Assembly (NCBI GenBank): GCA_037693485.1
Contig: CM075346.1
Coordinates: 58,647,001 to 58,711,000 of the forward strand
Origin: Kitagawia praeruptora
Taxonomy: Eukaryota > Streptophyta > Magnoliopsida > Apiales > Apiaceae
Direction: 5' to 3'
DNA: 64,000 nucleotides
Part shown: positions 23,146-34,993 of the stretch, piece by piece
How positions within the stretch are numbered: position 1 is the first letter of the stretch
Layout: each line of letters starts with the position of its first letter
Notes under the pieces: model-generated
What the model saw: the letters and a program-made list of their open reading frames with translations, nothing else
Databases searched by the model: none
What the model was told of the DNA's origin: nothing
Made by a program: the position numbers and the translations under genes

Positions 23146-24232
23146 GTCTACTTTCTCTTCAAGGCAATCTATGGTCTCAAACAAGAGCCGAGAAAATGGT
23201 ATGACACTCTTTCTCGATTCTTACTTGAAAATGGTTTCGTTAGAGGTGTTATAGATAAATTTCTCTTTACTAAGAAGCATAAAAATGATACCATACTAGT
23301 CCAAGTCTATGTGGACGATATAATATTTGGGTCTATTAATGACGATATCTATAAGGGATTTGCTAAGTTAATGTAGAGTAAGTTTGAGATGAGCCTGATT
23401 GGAGAGCTAAAATTCTTTCTTGGATTACAAGTAAGTCAAAGGATAGATGGAATATGTATTTGTCAATCCAAGTTTGTTATAAAGAACTTCTCAAGAAATA
23501 TCAAATGGAGGATTCATTATCAGCAAGGACACCATCATCTATAGCTGTTAAGCTTGGGGTATGTGAGAATTCGGCTAAGGTAGATGTCACAAGCTACAGA
23601 GGTATGATTGGTTCATTACTCTATCTTACTGCAAGTAGACCAGATATTATGTATGCTACATACTTGTGTTCAAGGTTCCAAGCGGATCCTAGAGATTTGC
23701 ATCTCGTTGTTGTAAAACGAATCTTGAGATATCTTAAGGGAGCCCTAATATAGGTATTTGGTACCCTAAAGAATCTAATTTTAACCTTGTTGGGTATACA
23801 GATTCAGATTATGTAGGTAGTGTTGTACATAGGAAAAGAATTTACGGGAGCTGTCAATTCCTAGGTAGCAGACTGGTTTCCTGGTATAGCAAGAAACAAC
23901 AAACAGTTTCCAATTCAACGGTAGAAGCTGAATACATTGCTATTGGAACCTGTTGTGCTTAGATCTTGTGGATAAGGTTTCAGCTACGGGACTATGGCTT
24001 TGTATTAGACAAAATTCCCATCTTGTGTGACATTCCTGTGCAGCACATAAGGACCAAGCACATTGACATCAGGTATCATTTTATCCGAGAGCACGTCATG
24101 AATGGTATTGTGAAGTTACATTTTGTACCCACAGAAGAACAAATGGCAGATATCATTAGTAAGTCTCTTGACGAATCCACATTCACCAGATTAGTTGGTG
24201 AATTGGGTATGTTAAATAGTCCTAATAATTAA
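23146..24232 (+). pseudogene. Copia A RT (catalytic part) and RNase H
   Basis: Pol resumes after the CACTA element with IYGLKQEPRKWYD, then catalytic VYVDDIIFGS (about 23305), SRPDIMYATYLCSRFQ, the RNase H block YTDSDYVGSVVHRK (copia C has YSDADFAGCKIDRK), VEAEYIA, and a C-terminus ADIISKSLDESTFTRLV. TAG at 23374-23376 and at least two frameshifts break it. TAA at about 24230 closes pol. RNase H Asp residues are largely kept, the rest is decayed. Confidence 0.92.
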
Positions 24233-24979
24233 TCTAGTTAATATCTATTGTTTGCTCTTAAATAAATTTACCAGTGAATATTTTATTGGCTTGTATCCAT
24301 AAAATCACTTGTAGAATTATTTTAACAACTTACTTTCTTACTTGTTAATTTTTATAAGCATTGCCATAATCATTCTAATATTACATATTTATATATTTTA
24401 GAATAATTTATTTTCTCTAAAAATATTTTTCTCAAATTTACAAGTTAAATTTTCTAAGAAATCTATTTTTGTTGAAAATTTTATTATTTCAAAGTACTTT
24501 TGAATATCTATGATTTTTTAGTAAATCATATTTCTATCTAAATAATTTTCTAGTATAAAGTTATTCTATTAGAAAATTTATGAATTGATTAACTTATTAT
24601 AAATATATTTGTAAATATATAATATTTTACTTAAATGATTTGTAGTGTTTGCCTTATTATGTATTTTTAATTTCTGCTTAAAAGGTACTCTATTGTCTTT
24701 TTAGCAATTTGTATATTATTTATTTAGTTTACTTTGAATTTTATGAATATTATTAGACTTTACTATTGTATTTTTAGTAATTTTCCATTAAACTAAGTAA
24801 TTGTCTGCTTAATTTTTTTTTTATTTTCAGACTTTCCACTTGATAGTCTAATTAGTAGCCTTATATAGTTTTTATAGACTAATCACTCGATAGTCTATTC
24901 CTTTTTTAGACTATTTTTCTATTTTTTATTTCTATTTTAGACTATCCAACAATAGTCTAAATTGATAGTCTGTCCTGGT

Positions 24980-25018
<39 letters not shown>

Positions 25019-26008
25019 TAGCATTCAAATAGAAACCAACCTTAGAATAGAAAATAGAAACCTACATTAAATAAATTACATTTCATTTATTTTAATGGCC
25101 CGCTAGGGGCACCTTCACAAAAAACTTATAAAATTCTTGGCTCTATTCAACAAAAATAAAAAAAAGTTATTGTTCACGTGCCACGTCATCACGTGAACAG
25201 TAACTTATTTTTAAAATTTTTAATTTTTTTTGTTGAATAGAGCCAATAATTTTAAACGTTTTTTGTATTGGGGTACCCCTAATTTGGTCATTAGATTAGC
25301 TTGAAATATTTAATTTAGGTTTAGTTTCTAATTTCTATTCTAAGTTAGTTTCTATTAGAACAAGACCATATATATATATATTCATTGATGACTATCGGTA
25401 TAACTATCTAAAGATAGTCATACCAGTTCTATTAATACATTAATTTTCGAATTTATCTCTTCAAACAATCAAAGACAATCAACTTTAGTCTGTCCCTTTT
25501 AGAATATCTCTATAATTCTATAGTCTATTTTACATATTGTATTTCTTTTAGACTATCGGTATGACCTCTGTTATAGAAATCGCCCGATTTCTGAAAAATC
25601 GCCGATAAATCGGACAAAAATTGGTTAAAATTTTGGAACCGATTCGGCCGATTTTGCAAAAATCACCGATAAATCGCCGATTTTTCAATCAAATCACCCG
25701 ATAAATCGTAAATCGGTACCTCAACCAAATAGTTCCGATTTCCGAAATCTGCAACACTGGGTATGACTATCAACCGATAGTCATACCAGTCTATGTAAAT
25801 GTTTTTTTTTTGTTTTAAATACAGACTCCCTTATAGTATATATTAGTTTTGTTCTATAGACTATCTTCTTAGTCTTTTTTTTCAAACTCATGAATCTTTA
25901 CTCTGAGAACCAACTACTCCCATCGATACACACAGATGCTCCAATCTAACGAACCTACGGCCAATATTCTTCAGATAATTCCCTCAATACTCAACCATTC
26001 GAAAAACT
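24233..26008 (+). other. Copia A spacer between pol and third ORF
   Basis: 1.8 kb, very AT-rich, no coding frame. The 7-mer GATAGTC/GACTATC occurs about ten times (for example near 24842, 24889, 24940, 25387, 25410, 25552, 25765, 25775, 25857), sometimes as back-to-back inverted pairs. It holds a (TA)n microsatellite (about 24987-25016) and a MITE (25027-25356). Near 25575-25755 several copies of AAATCGCCGAT / CGATAAATCG occur. Confidence 0.7.
25027..25356. mobile_element. Foldback MITE in the copia A spacer
   Basis: About 330 bp forming an imperfect palindrome over nearly its full length. Arms run AATAGAAACCAAC ... GGCTCTATTCAAC and their reverse complement, and the centre is TGTTCACGTG ... 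CACGTGAACA. No ORF. An inner block (GGGGCACCTTCACAAAAAA) is shared with the MITE at 59682-59955. Exact ends and TSD are uncertain. Confidence 0.8.
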
Positions 26009-26323
26009 AAGACAATCCTTACACTCATCGTTCAAAGCCGTTCTTTTGACTGGTTAAACTCAAGATTTGGTTGAGATTTGAATCCTAAATTTTTTTGAAA
26101 AACTTTCAAATTCTTTGAGTAATTCGAAAGTTGTGAGTGATTTTTGAAAAAACTAAAAATACTGGTGTGTTCCTGACTTCCTGGTGATCGAATTATCAAC
26201 ATACTAAAATTTCGTAATTTTTCGTGAAGTTTTGATTTTTCATATTTTAAATTTATTTTTAAATCCCTAAAATTTGAATTAATTAAATTTTATTCAAATT
26301 TTATTTTTGTGTGTGCTAATTAA

Positions 26324-27191
26324 ATGGCGAATAATTTTGAAATCATTAAGCATAATTTTGTCGGGTATATTAACCCGAAAAACTGTTCGGTCAAAAGATT
26401 TAAGCCATGGATAAGGTTTGTAAACGAGCATTCGTTCATTCGTCATTCTATAACTATTAATGCTCATTTCAAAATTACTCCTCTTCGATTGATTTGCTCC
26501 ACATTTGTTGTGTCTCCTGACTCAAGATCCTTTACCTTTACAGTGGGAGACACACTGTATCTAGTGGAAGAGTCAATCATTAATATAGTCATCTTTCGTT
26601 AAACGATTTTGGTTATCCACCATATGATGTTGTTTTAACACAATTTTTCACTGATATTAATTATCAAAGGACACTGGATTTAACTAAATTGTCTAAAAAG
26701 AACTTAGTGGCTGAATGGGACAATATCTGTGACACCCTTGCCAAAGTGTCTACCAACACTACCAAAAATAATTTTAATAATATTCCATCTTTACTTCAGC
26801 GTATTGGTTTTGCGATTGTTCACAATCAAAGGATTGATATTGGCAAACTACTTTGGGAGGTCATGATAAGACGTCTTACAACTGCTAAAAGTGACCAAGA
26901 AATGGGTAGTAAAGTTTATTGTTATTATCCTCGTATTTTAACCTTAATCTTTAATCATCTTGTATCTTCTGAGCAACAACGTCAGTTTAGGGACGATAAA
27001 TCTGAAGTGTCTGGAACCACTCACAAGAAATTTTACACCAGGATACACACTCAAATAAAGTTCCCAAACATTCATGTGGTCATTACTCCATACATGACAA
27101 ATTTCATAAACTTACTTGTTATAGCTACACCTGTCCCCGAACCTGAACCTCCAGTGGATCAATCTACTGCTCTGGGACTTCTACAGCAACT
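26324..27191 (+). pseudogene. Third-ORF N-terminal domain, unit 1
   Basis: Starts MANNFEIIKHNFVGY. The region corresponds in position and general pattern to the start of copia C's third ORF (a domain often annotated putative plant transposon protein in SIRE-like elements, function unknown). The frame breaks near 26580-26600 (TAA after VIFR). The continuing frame reads LNDFGYPPYDVVLTQFF and runs to KLLWEVMIRRLTTAKSD and beyond. Near the end this unit differs from the others (PVPEPEPPVDQSTALGLL). Confidence 0.75.
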
Positions 27192-27498
27192 AAGACAATC
27201 CTTACACTCATCGTCCAAAGCCGTTCTTTTGACTGGTTAAACTCAAGATTTTGTTGAGATTTGAATCCTAAATTTTTTTGAAAAACTTTCAAATTCTTTG
27301 AGTAATTCGAAAGTTGTGTGTGATTTTTGAAAAAACTAAAAATACTGTGTATTCCTGACTTCCTGGTGATCGAATTATCAACATACTAAAATTTCGTATT
27401 TTTCGTGAAGTTTTAATTTTTCAAATTTTAAATTTATTTTTAAATCCCTAAAATTCGTATTAATTAAATTTTATTCAATTTTTTTTTGTGCTAATTAA

Positions 27499-28367
27499 AT
27501 GGCGAATAATTTTGAAATCATTAAGCATAATTTTGTCGGGTATTTTAACCCGAAAAACTGTTCGGTCAAAAGATTTAAGCCATGGATAAGGTTTGTAAAC
27601 GAGCATTCATTCATTCGTCATTCTATAACTATTAATGCTCCTTTCAAAATTACTCCTCTTCGATTGATTTGCTCCACATTTGTTGTGTCTCCTGACTCAA
27701 GATCCTTTACCTTTACAGTGGGAGACACACCGTATCTAGTGGAAGAGTCAATCATTAATATTGTCATCTTTCGTCAAACGATTTTGGTTATCCACTATAT
27801 GATGTTGTTTTAACACAATTTTTCACTGATATTAATTATCAAAGGACATTGGATTTAACTAAATTGTCTAAAAAGAACTTAGTGGCTGAATGGGACAATA
27901 TATGTGACACCCTTGCCAAAGTGTCTATCAACACTACCAAAAATAATTTTAATAATATTCCATCTTTACTTCAGCGTATTGGTTTTGCGATTGTTCACAA
28001 TCAAAGGATTGATATTGGCAAACTACTTTGGGAGGTCATGATAAGACGTCTTACAACTGCTAAAAGTGACCAAGAAACGGGTAGTAAAGTTTATTGATAT
28101 TATCCTCGTATTTTAACCTTAATCTTTAATCATCTTGTATCTTCTGAGCAACAACGTCAGTTTAGGGACGATAAATCTGAAGTGTCTGGAACCACTCACA
28201 AGAAATTTTACACCAGGATACACACTCAAAGAAAGTTCCCAAACATTCATGTGGTCAATACTCCATACATGACAAATTTCATAAACTTACTTGTTATAGC
28301 TACACCTGTCCCCGGACCTGAACCTCCAGTGGATCAATCTACTCCTTCAGGGACTTCTACAGCAACT
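27499..28367 (+). pseudogene. Third-ORF N-terminal domain, unit 2
   Basis: Same domain as unit 1, with the same frame break near 27770. It also has its own stop at 28095-28097, where the other units encode VYCYYP. Its first half resembles unit 1 (SVKRFKPW, VVSPDSRS), its second half unit 3 (VSINTTKNN, VNTPYMTNF). Confidence 0.75.
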
Positions 28368-28674
28368 AAGACAATCCTTACACTCATCGTCCAAAGCCAT
28401 TCTTTTGACTGGTTAAACTCAAGATTTGGTTGAGATTTGAATCCTAGTTTTTTTTGAAAAACTTTCAAATTCTTTAAGTAATTCGAAAGTTGTGTGTGAT
28501 TTTTGAAAAAACTAAAAATACTGGTGTGTTCCTGACTTCCTGGTGATCGAATTATCAACATACTAAAATTTCGTAATTTTTCGTGAAGTTTTAGTTTTCA
28601 TATTTTAAATTTATTTTTAAATCCCAAAAATTCGAATTAATTAAATTTTATTCAATTTTTTTTGGTGCTAATAA

Positions 28675-29543
28675 ATGGCGAATAATTTTGAAATCAGTAA
28701 GCATAATTTTATCGGGTATTTTAACCCGAAAAATTGTTCGTTCAAAAGATTTAAGCCATGGATAAGGTTTGTAAACGAGCATTCGTTCATTCGTCATTCT
28801 ATAATTATTTATGCTCTTTTCAAAATTACTCCTCTTCGATTGATTTGCTCCACATTTGTTATGTCTCCTGACTCAAGATCCTTTACCTTTAGAGTGGGAG
28901 ACACACCGTATCTAGTGGAAGAGTCAATCATTAATATTGTCATCTTTTGTCAAACGATTTTGGTTATCCACCATATGATGTTGTCTTAACACAATTTTTC
29001 ACTGATATTAATTATCAAAGGACATTGGATTTAACTAAATTGTCTAAAAAGAACTTAGTGGCTGAATGGGACAATATATGTGACACCCTTGCCAAAGTGT
29101 CTATCAACACTACCAAAAATAATTTTAATAATATTCCATCTTTACTTCAGCGTATTGGTTTTGCGATTGTTCACAATCAAAGGATTGATATTGGCAAACT
29201 ACTTTGGGAGGTCATGATAAGACGTCTTACAACTGCTAAAAGTGACCAAGAAATGGGTAGTAAAGTTTATTGTTACTATCCTCGTATTTTAACCTTAATC
29301 TTTAATCATCTTGTATCTTCTGAGCAACAACGTCAGTTTAGGGACGATAAATCTGAAGTGTCTGGAACCACTCACAAGAAATTTTACACCAGGATACACA
29401 CTCAAAGAAAGTTCCCAAAAATTCCTGTGGTCAATACTCCATTCATGACAAATTTCATAAACTTACTTGTTATAGCTACACCTGTCCCCGGACCTGAACC
29501 TCCAGTGGATCAATCTACTCCTTCAGGGACTTCTATAGCAACT
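28675..29543 (+). pseudogene. Third-ORF N-terminal domain, unit 3
   Basis: Same domain and the same frame break near 28950. The second frame is open from 28947 to 29609, crossing into the leader of unit 4. First half resembles unit 4 (SFKRFKPW, VMSPDSRS, FTFRVGD), second half unit 2. Confidence 0.75.
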
Positions 29544-29852
29544 AAGACAATCCTTACACTCATCGTCCAAAGCCATTCTTTTGACTGGTTAAACTCAAGA
29601 TTTGGTTGAGATTTGAATCCTAAATTTTTTTGAAAAACTTTCAAATTCTTTGAGTAATTCGAAAGTTGTGTGTGATTTTTGAAAAAACTAAAAATACTGG
29701 TGTGTTCCTGACTTCCTGGTGATCGAATTATCAACATACTAAAATTTCGTAATTTTTCGTGAAGTTTTAGTTTTCATATTTTAAATTTATTTTTAAATCC
29801 CTAAAATTCGAATTAATTAAATTTTATTCAATTTTTTTTTGGTGCTAATTAA

Positions 29853-30735
29853 ATGGCGAATAATTTTGAAATCAGTAAGCATAATTTTGTCGGGTATTTT
29901 AACCCGAAAAATTGTTCGTTCAAAAGATTTAAGCCATGGATAAGGTTTGTAAACGAGCATTCGTTCATTCGTCATTCTATAACTATTTATGCTCTTTTCA
30001 AAATTACTCCTCTTCGATTGATTTGCTCCACATTTGTTATGTCTCCTGACTCAAGATCCTTTACCTTTAGAGTGGGAGACACACCGTATCTAGTGGAAGA
30101 GTCAATCATTAATATTTTCATCTTTTGTCAAACGATTTTGGTTATCCACCATATGATGTTGTCTTAACACAATTTTTCACTGATATTAATTATCAAAGGA
30201 CATTGGATTTAACTAAATTGTCTAAAAAGAACTTAGTGGCTGAATGTGACTGTATCTTTGACACCCTTGCCAAAGTGTCTACCAACACAACCAAAAATAA
30301 TTTTAATAATATTCCATTTTTACTTCAGCGTATTAGTTTTGCGATTGTTCACAATCATAGGACTGATTTTGGCAAACTACTTTGGGAGGTCATGATAAGA
30401 CGTTTTATAACTGCTAAAAGTGACCACGAAATGGGTAGTAAAGTTTATTGTTATTATCCTCGTATTTTAACCTTAATCTTTAATCATCTTGTATCTTCTG
30501 AGCAACAACGTCAGTTTAGGGACGATAAATCTGAAGTGTCTGGAACCACTCACAAGAAATTTTACACCATGATACACACTCAAAGAAAGTTCCCAAACAT
30601 TCCTGTGGTCATTACTCCATACATGATAAATTTCATAAACTTACTTGTTATAGCTACACCTGTCCCGGACCTGAACCTCCAATCGATCAATCCACTCTTT
30701 CTGGGACTTCTACAGCAACTACTGAACAGGTGTTG
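29853..30735 (+). pseudogene. Third-ORF N-terminal domain, unit 4
   Basis: Same domain and same frame break near 30125. It carries private changes (AECDCIFDTLAK, HNHRTDFGK). One base is missing near 30665 (tgtcccggacc where units 2 and 3 have tgtccccggacc). Past 30720 it is joined to unique sequence that is cut at 30735 by solo LTR 2; the frame of that unique end continues at 47263. Confidence 0.75.
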
Positions 30736-33700
30736 TGTAATAACCCTAACTTTAGCAATACTACAGTGATCCCATGAATAGTAATTTTGAGTATTTAGAG
30801 AAATGGTATGTAGGTACTCTGCAATGGAAACAGAAAATGAATAAACAGAAACCATACTAGTAATGTACACTGAAATTAAGTGACTCGAAATGACGATGGA
30901 TTTCAGAAATTCCTAAATATGGATTTTTGAGGATTTTGACTTCCAAAGAGCTTCTATTGGATCTTAAGGGGCATGGAAATATTATAAGAATTATATATTG
31001 AGGGATTAGAGAATTTAGATTAAACCAGGGGATTATTAAGTCAAGGGAATGCCAGAGGAATTGAGATTGTTAAGCAATTTAGAACCACTTGGAAATGAGA
31101 TATTAAATTTGAGGAATTGAGAATTTAATATTTTGGAATTTTATTATATTTGATTTAAGAATTTAGAACGAAAACCGCTGAGACTTTATAACGAGATTAA
31201 GCGAACGAATCATGTATTGAGCATATTAAATGTTAGAAGTCCAAGGGAGGATATATTATGAGAGGGAAAAAGAATTGAGAATATAATCCTAGAGTAAAGA
31301 GAATGTAAATGAGTTAGTGAGCGAGTTAGAGAATGCTTGAGAAATCGGGAGAGAAACCGGGAGAACAAATTCTGAGATAAAGAGAATATACCAAGGATAT
31401 TGGATTTAATATCTACTTGAGGATTCGAACCACCCTAACACAATAATATATGATGTGGGAAAGGATAATATATATGCAAGAGATTTACAGAGGAGAAACC
31501 ACTGAAACGATCATAGAAATCTTTCGATGAATCAAATGATGAAAGAACTTTGCATTAAGCCCAAACAAAAAGCCCTAGAGCATGGTAAAAGCCCAAATTT
31601 TGGCCCAACCTACACATGGAGCTGTATGGTAAGTGAATTAAAGTGAAGGGAAGGAATCCACTTGGTGAAAATATTAGAACCAAAGTGGAAGAGGAGTAAA
31701 CTTGACAAAACCTTGATACTAAGTTGCATTTCACCATGGCAAGGTGTCTAGATGGCCAACAATTGGCACCCTTTGATTGGTGGACTCCAAAACACAATTA
31801 CAAAAGGTTGCTAGCTGATATATCAAGATAGAAACAAGGGATATACATCATTTACACAAGAGAAAGCAAAACAATTTTATTTCAAGAAGAAAATTTCGGC
31901 CAGATTTCTAGGAGCTCAGTAAAACGAGTATAACTTCTTCATTTCTCAGCCAAATTTTGCGTTCTATAGATTTTTAGAAAGCCCATGAGATAATCTACAA
32001 GTCGTATTTCACAAGATTTTCCCAGAAAAGCAAGGTAAGGGGGTCGTTTTTCATGTTCTTTCAGCTGAAGTAAAATAGTTCCGAAAATTCTAAGTATGTT
32101 CTTGGTGTTTCTTGTTAGTTTAAGGTGTTATATGGTTGCTTAAGGATATCCCAAGGATTATTAAGTGTTATACAAGCTACAAGGAAGGTATATTACTTGA
32201 GACCCTAACTTGAATTATGAGTTTATGGTTGATTATGCTTAGTTTAGAAGTTAAGTTGTATAAAGCATGAAATCTTGATGATATGGTTGTTGATATGTGT
32301 TTTAAGTTTGATATGGAAATTGTGATGTGAACTTGTAACCATGGTTGGGATGTAGACCACATGGTGTAGGGCTTGGATTGAGTGTGGAATGATGGTTTTG
32401 GAGCAATTAAAATATGGAAAGTATGAAAGTACAGCAGTTATAATGCCCGATTTTCGTTAAGATAGGAACTGCCCTGTTTTGGACCCCTGTATCAGTACGG
32501 TACCTTACTGTCCAGTGCACCAAGTGACCATGAGATGATAGATTTTAGTTCATAGATTGTTTTGATATAAAGTACGTTAAAATCTAATGAACGGTTTAGG
32601 AGAAAAGTCAATTTTAGTGAAAGGCATTCGAAAACCGAGAAAACGTAATTATATCAACTTTGAGGCTAAAGTTACCATACTTAGACATTTTTATAAGTCA
32701 CGAAATTTTGGGATAGTGTATTAGGGTGGTCAGAGGACCCTTGACAGTTGACCTTGCATTAAAATTCGAAATCTATATTTTCTGAGAATTTTTACAGTCG
32801 AGTGTGGTTATTAAGGGGAATGGTGGAATATGCTAAAACTTAGATCGAGTTTAAAAATGGTTAAGTGCATGTAAACTTTTGGTGCATAAAAACCATGTTA
32901 AACTTATAATATGAGTTAAGGGTGTTATGGTGTAGAGATTAAGTGATTAAGTAGGATATATACTAATGGTGATCCTTTCGTTCCTATAGAAACGGGAGAC
33001 GAACTCAGGATTCCACATACTCGCTTTAGAGATCCAGGCAAGATCTTTTCTATCCTTACTTGAAAATTATTTATCTTCAAAGAAACTTGATTTTATGGAA
33101 TATATATATATATGTGGTGCTATTGTTACTATATTGTTAAGAATTTGTTTTCCTTGATTAATGAGGTTAAAAGGGAAGGTATATGAGTATGATATGAGTA
33201 TGGATATGGATATGAGTATGAGATGGATATGAATATACCTAGAGATGATTATGCATGAAGTGAGCATGCCTTATGATTAAGAGAATATGAGGAATGGTAT
33301 CAGTTATTATCTAGAATTATATATAAAGGAATGGTATCAGTTATTATCTAGGGTTATATGAATTATAATACTATGTTAAAAATACTCTTTCTAAATGTTG
33401 TGACAGATATTATTGAGTATTATTTAATACTTCTAAAATAAATGGAATACTTTATGTATACAAGAACATATTTGATTTCATTGAATATAGAAGAGATGTC
33501 TGAGTCATAACCAAAGTATTATGACATAAATATTTTTAAAAGTGATGATGAATGGAAATGGAAAATGCGAAATGGTATTTGATAATGGAAAAATGATTTG
33601 AAAAAGGGGGATTGCAACAGAAAGCGTAAGAGGCTGTGTGGGAGTGGCACAGTCCAGCACTAAATATCTTATTCCGGCCCAAGAGTTACCGAGGGAAGAT

Positions 33701-34414
33701 GGTGGAGAACCTTTCCTCCTGGGGGATGGTGGCGAACCTACCTCCGTCTACCGGTAGTAAAAGGGACGGGTACGGAGGACGACTGATCATCGTGCCTCAC
33801 GTATTCGGCAACAGTGAAAACCCCCAAAATTTTTGAATAAAGAATCGACGATAAAGTCAGATTGGTATACTGAAAAGGGAAAATGATATGAAACGATGGA
33901 ATTATTGTTATAGATGAAGAGAAACTGATTTTATATTAATTTATATAATTGTTGCATAAGAAGGAAATGAGAAGATGATAGTGAGAGATTTATTCAAGTA
34001 TTCATATTATCTTGAAATATTACACTGAAAGGGTATATTGATTGTTATAATATTTAAGAAGAGAAACTGATAATATATTATCCTAGATTTCTTTCTTATA
34101 ATAGTAAGTGGATGATGTATTATTAAATAAGAGTTTTATTCTTCCTTAAAGTTTATAATTGGTTTCCGCCTACATATGCATATATATGTATACCTGTTCA
34201 CATTTTAAATTCTAGTTTACAATATTATCTTGCTGAGCTATTATAGCTCACTCTTGCTACTTATCTATATACAGCTAGGTATGCCAATACTTCGCAGAAC
34301 GCCCCGCAAGAGGGTAGGGGGAAGGCGACCTTCTGAGAGCACGCTAGCATCGATTCCTGAGGTAGCGTAGAGGCAGACGGGTTCTGAGAACTTATGTATA
34401 ATTAAGTATGAAGA

Positions 34415-34930
34415 TGTTAGAAATGATTGATGAGAACAATGTTTGGAAGCTAAAGTAACAAAACAGAGTTTAGCTGGAAGCAGTCAGAGTTTAGTTAAAC
34501 ACTGACTGGAAGCGCAACAGAGATTGTTAAACTCTGTAGCGGTATTGTCTGAAGAGTTAACAGTGTTTGAAGATTGATACAAGATAAATATGGAAGTAAT
34601 ATCTTTGAAGATTGAAAAGCTGTCAAAGAGATTGAGTTGACTTGGAAGACTTGAAGCAATCGTGATTGATATCAATTGTATAGCTTAATTATAGGAGAAT
34701 CAATTACTGATTGTACGAAGCTGTATGTTTTATAAATACAGTTAGGTTAACCCTAGAAGGGTATCGAACATTGAGAAATTCATTGATTGTAACCTAAGCA
34801 GCTCTCTGTGATATTTTACATCACTGAGAGAGGAATTGTTAATTCCAAACAGTTTTTAAGTATTAAACAGTGTGTTTTTGTTAAGTTACTCATACAGTAT
34901 TTGATTAACTATTGTGAATTCGACCTAACA
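34415..34930 (+). repeat. Copia C 5' LTR
   Basis: 516 bp, TGTTAG to CTAACA. TATA-like ttataaatac at about 34730 probably drives transcription. It carries three AAACTCTG/CAGAGTTT words plus AAACACTG variants. Confidence 0.96.
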
Positions 34931-34932
34931 AG

Positions 34933-34944
34933 TGGTATCAGAGC
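34933..34944 (+). promoter_or_regulatory. Copia C primer binding site (tRNA-iMet)
   Basis: TGGTATCAGAGC, two bases after the LTR: the standard plant copia minus-strand primer site. Confidence 0.95.
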
Positions 34945-34993
34945 AAATCTGTTACTTTATTACAGTTAAAGATCCAAAACACAATAGTAATCA

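Larger units (their letters stand above)
26009..30720 (+). repeat. Four-copy tandem array of copia A third-ORF 5' half
   Basis: Four head-to-tail units: 26009-27191, 27192-28367, 28368-29543, 29544-30720 (1183, 1176, 1176, 1177 bp). Each has about 310 bp of leader and then the N-terminal ~290 codons of the third ORF. The units join at AACTA, which is also present at both outer edges (26005-26009 and 30717-30721), so the first duplication probably used 5-bp microhomology. The last unit runs on in frame into the rest of the ORF (47263 onward), once solo LTR 2 is discounted. Units are roughly 95% alike by eye. Confidence 0.93.

Noticed and set aside
26009..30720. Regularly spaced repeats as a CRISPR-like or satellite array
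   Set aside because: Units are 1.18 kb, coding-derived, contiguous and in a plant genome; they are a tandem duplication inside a retrotransposon.
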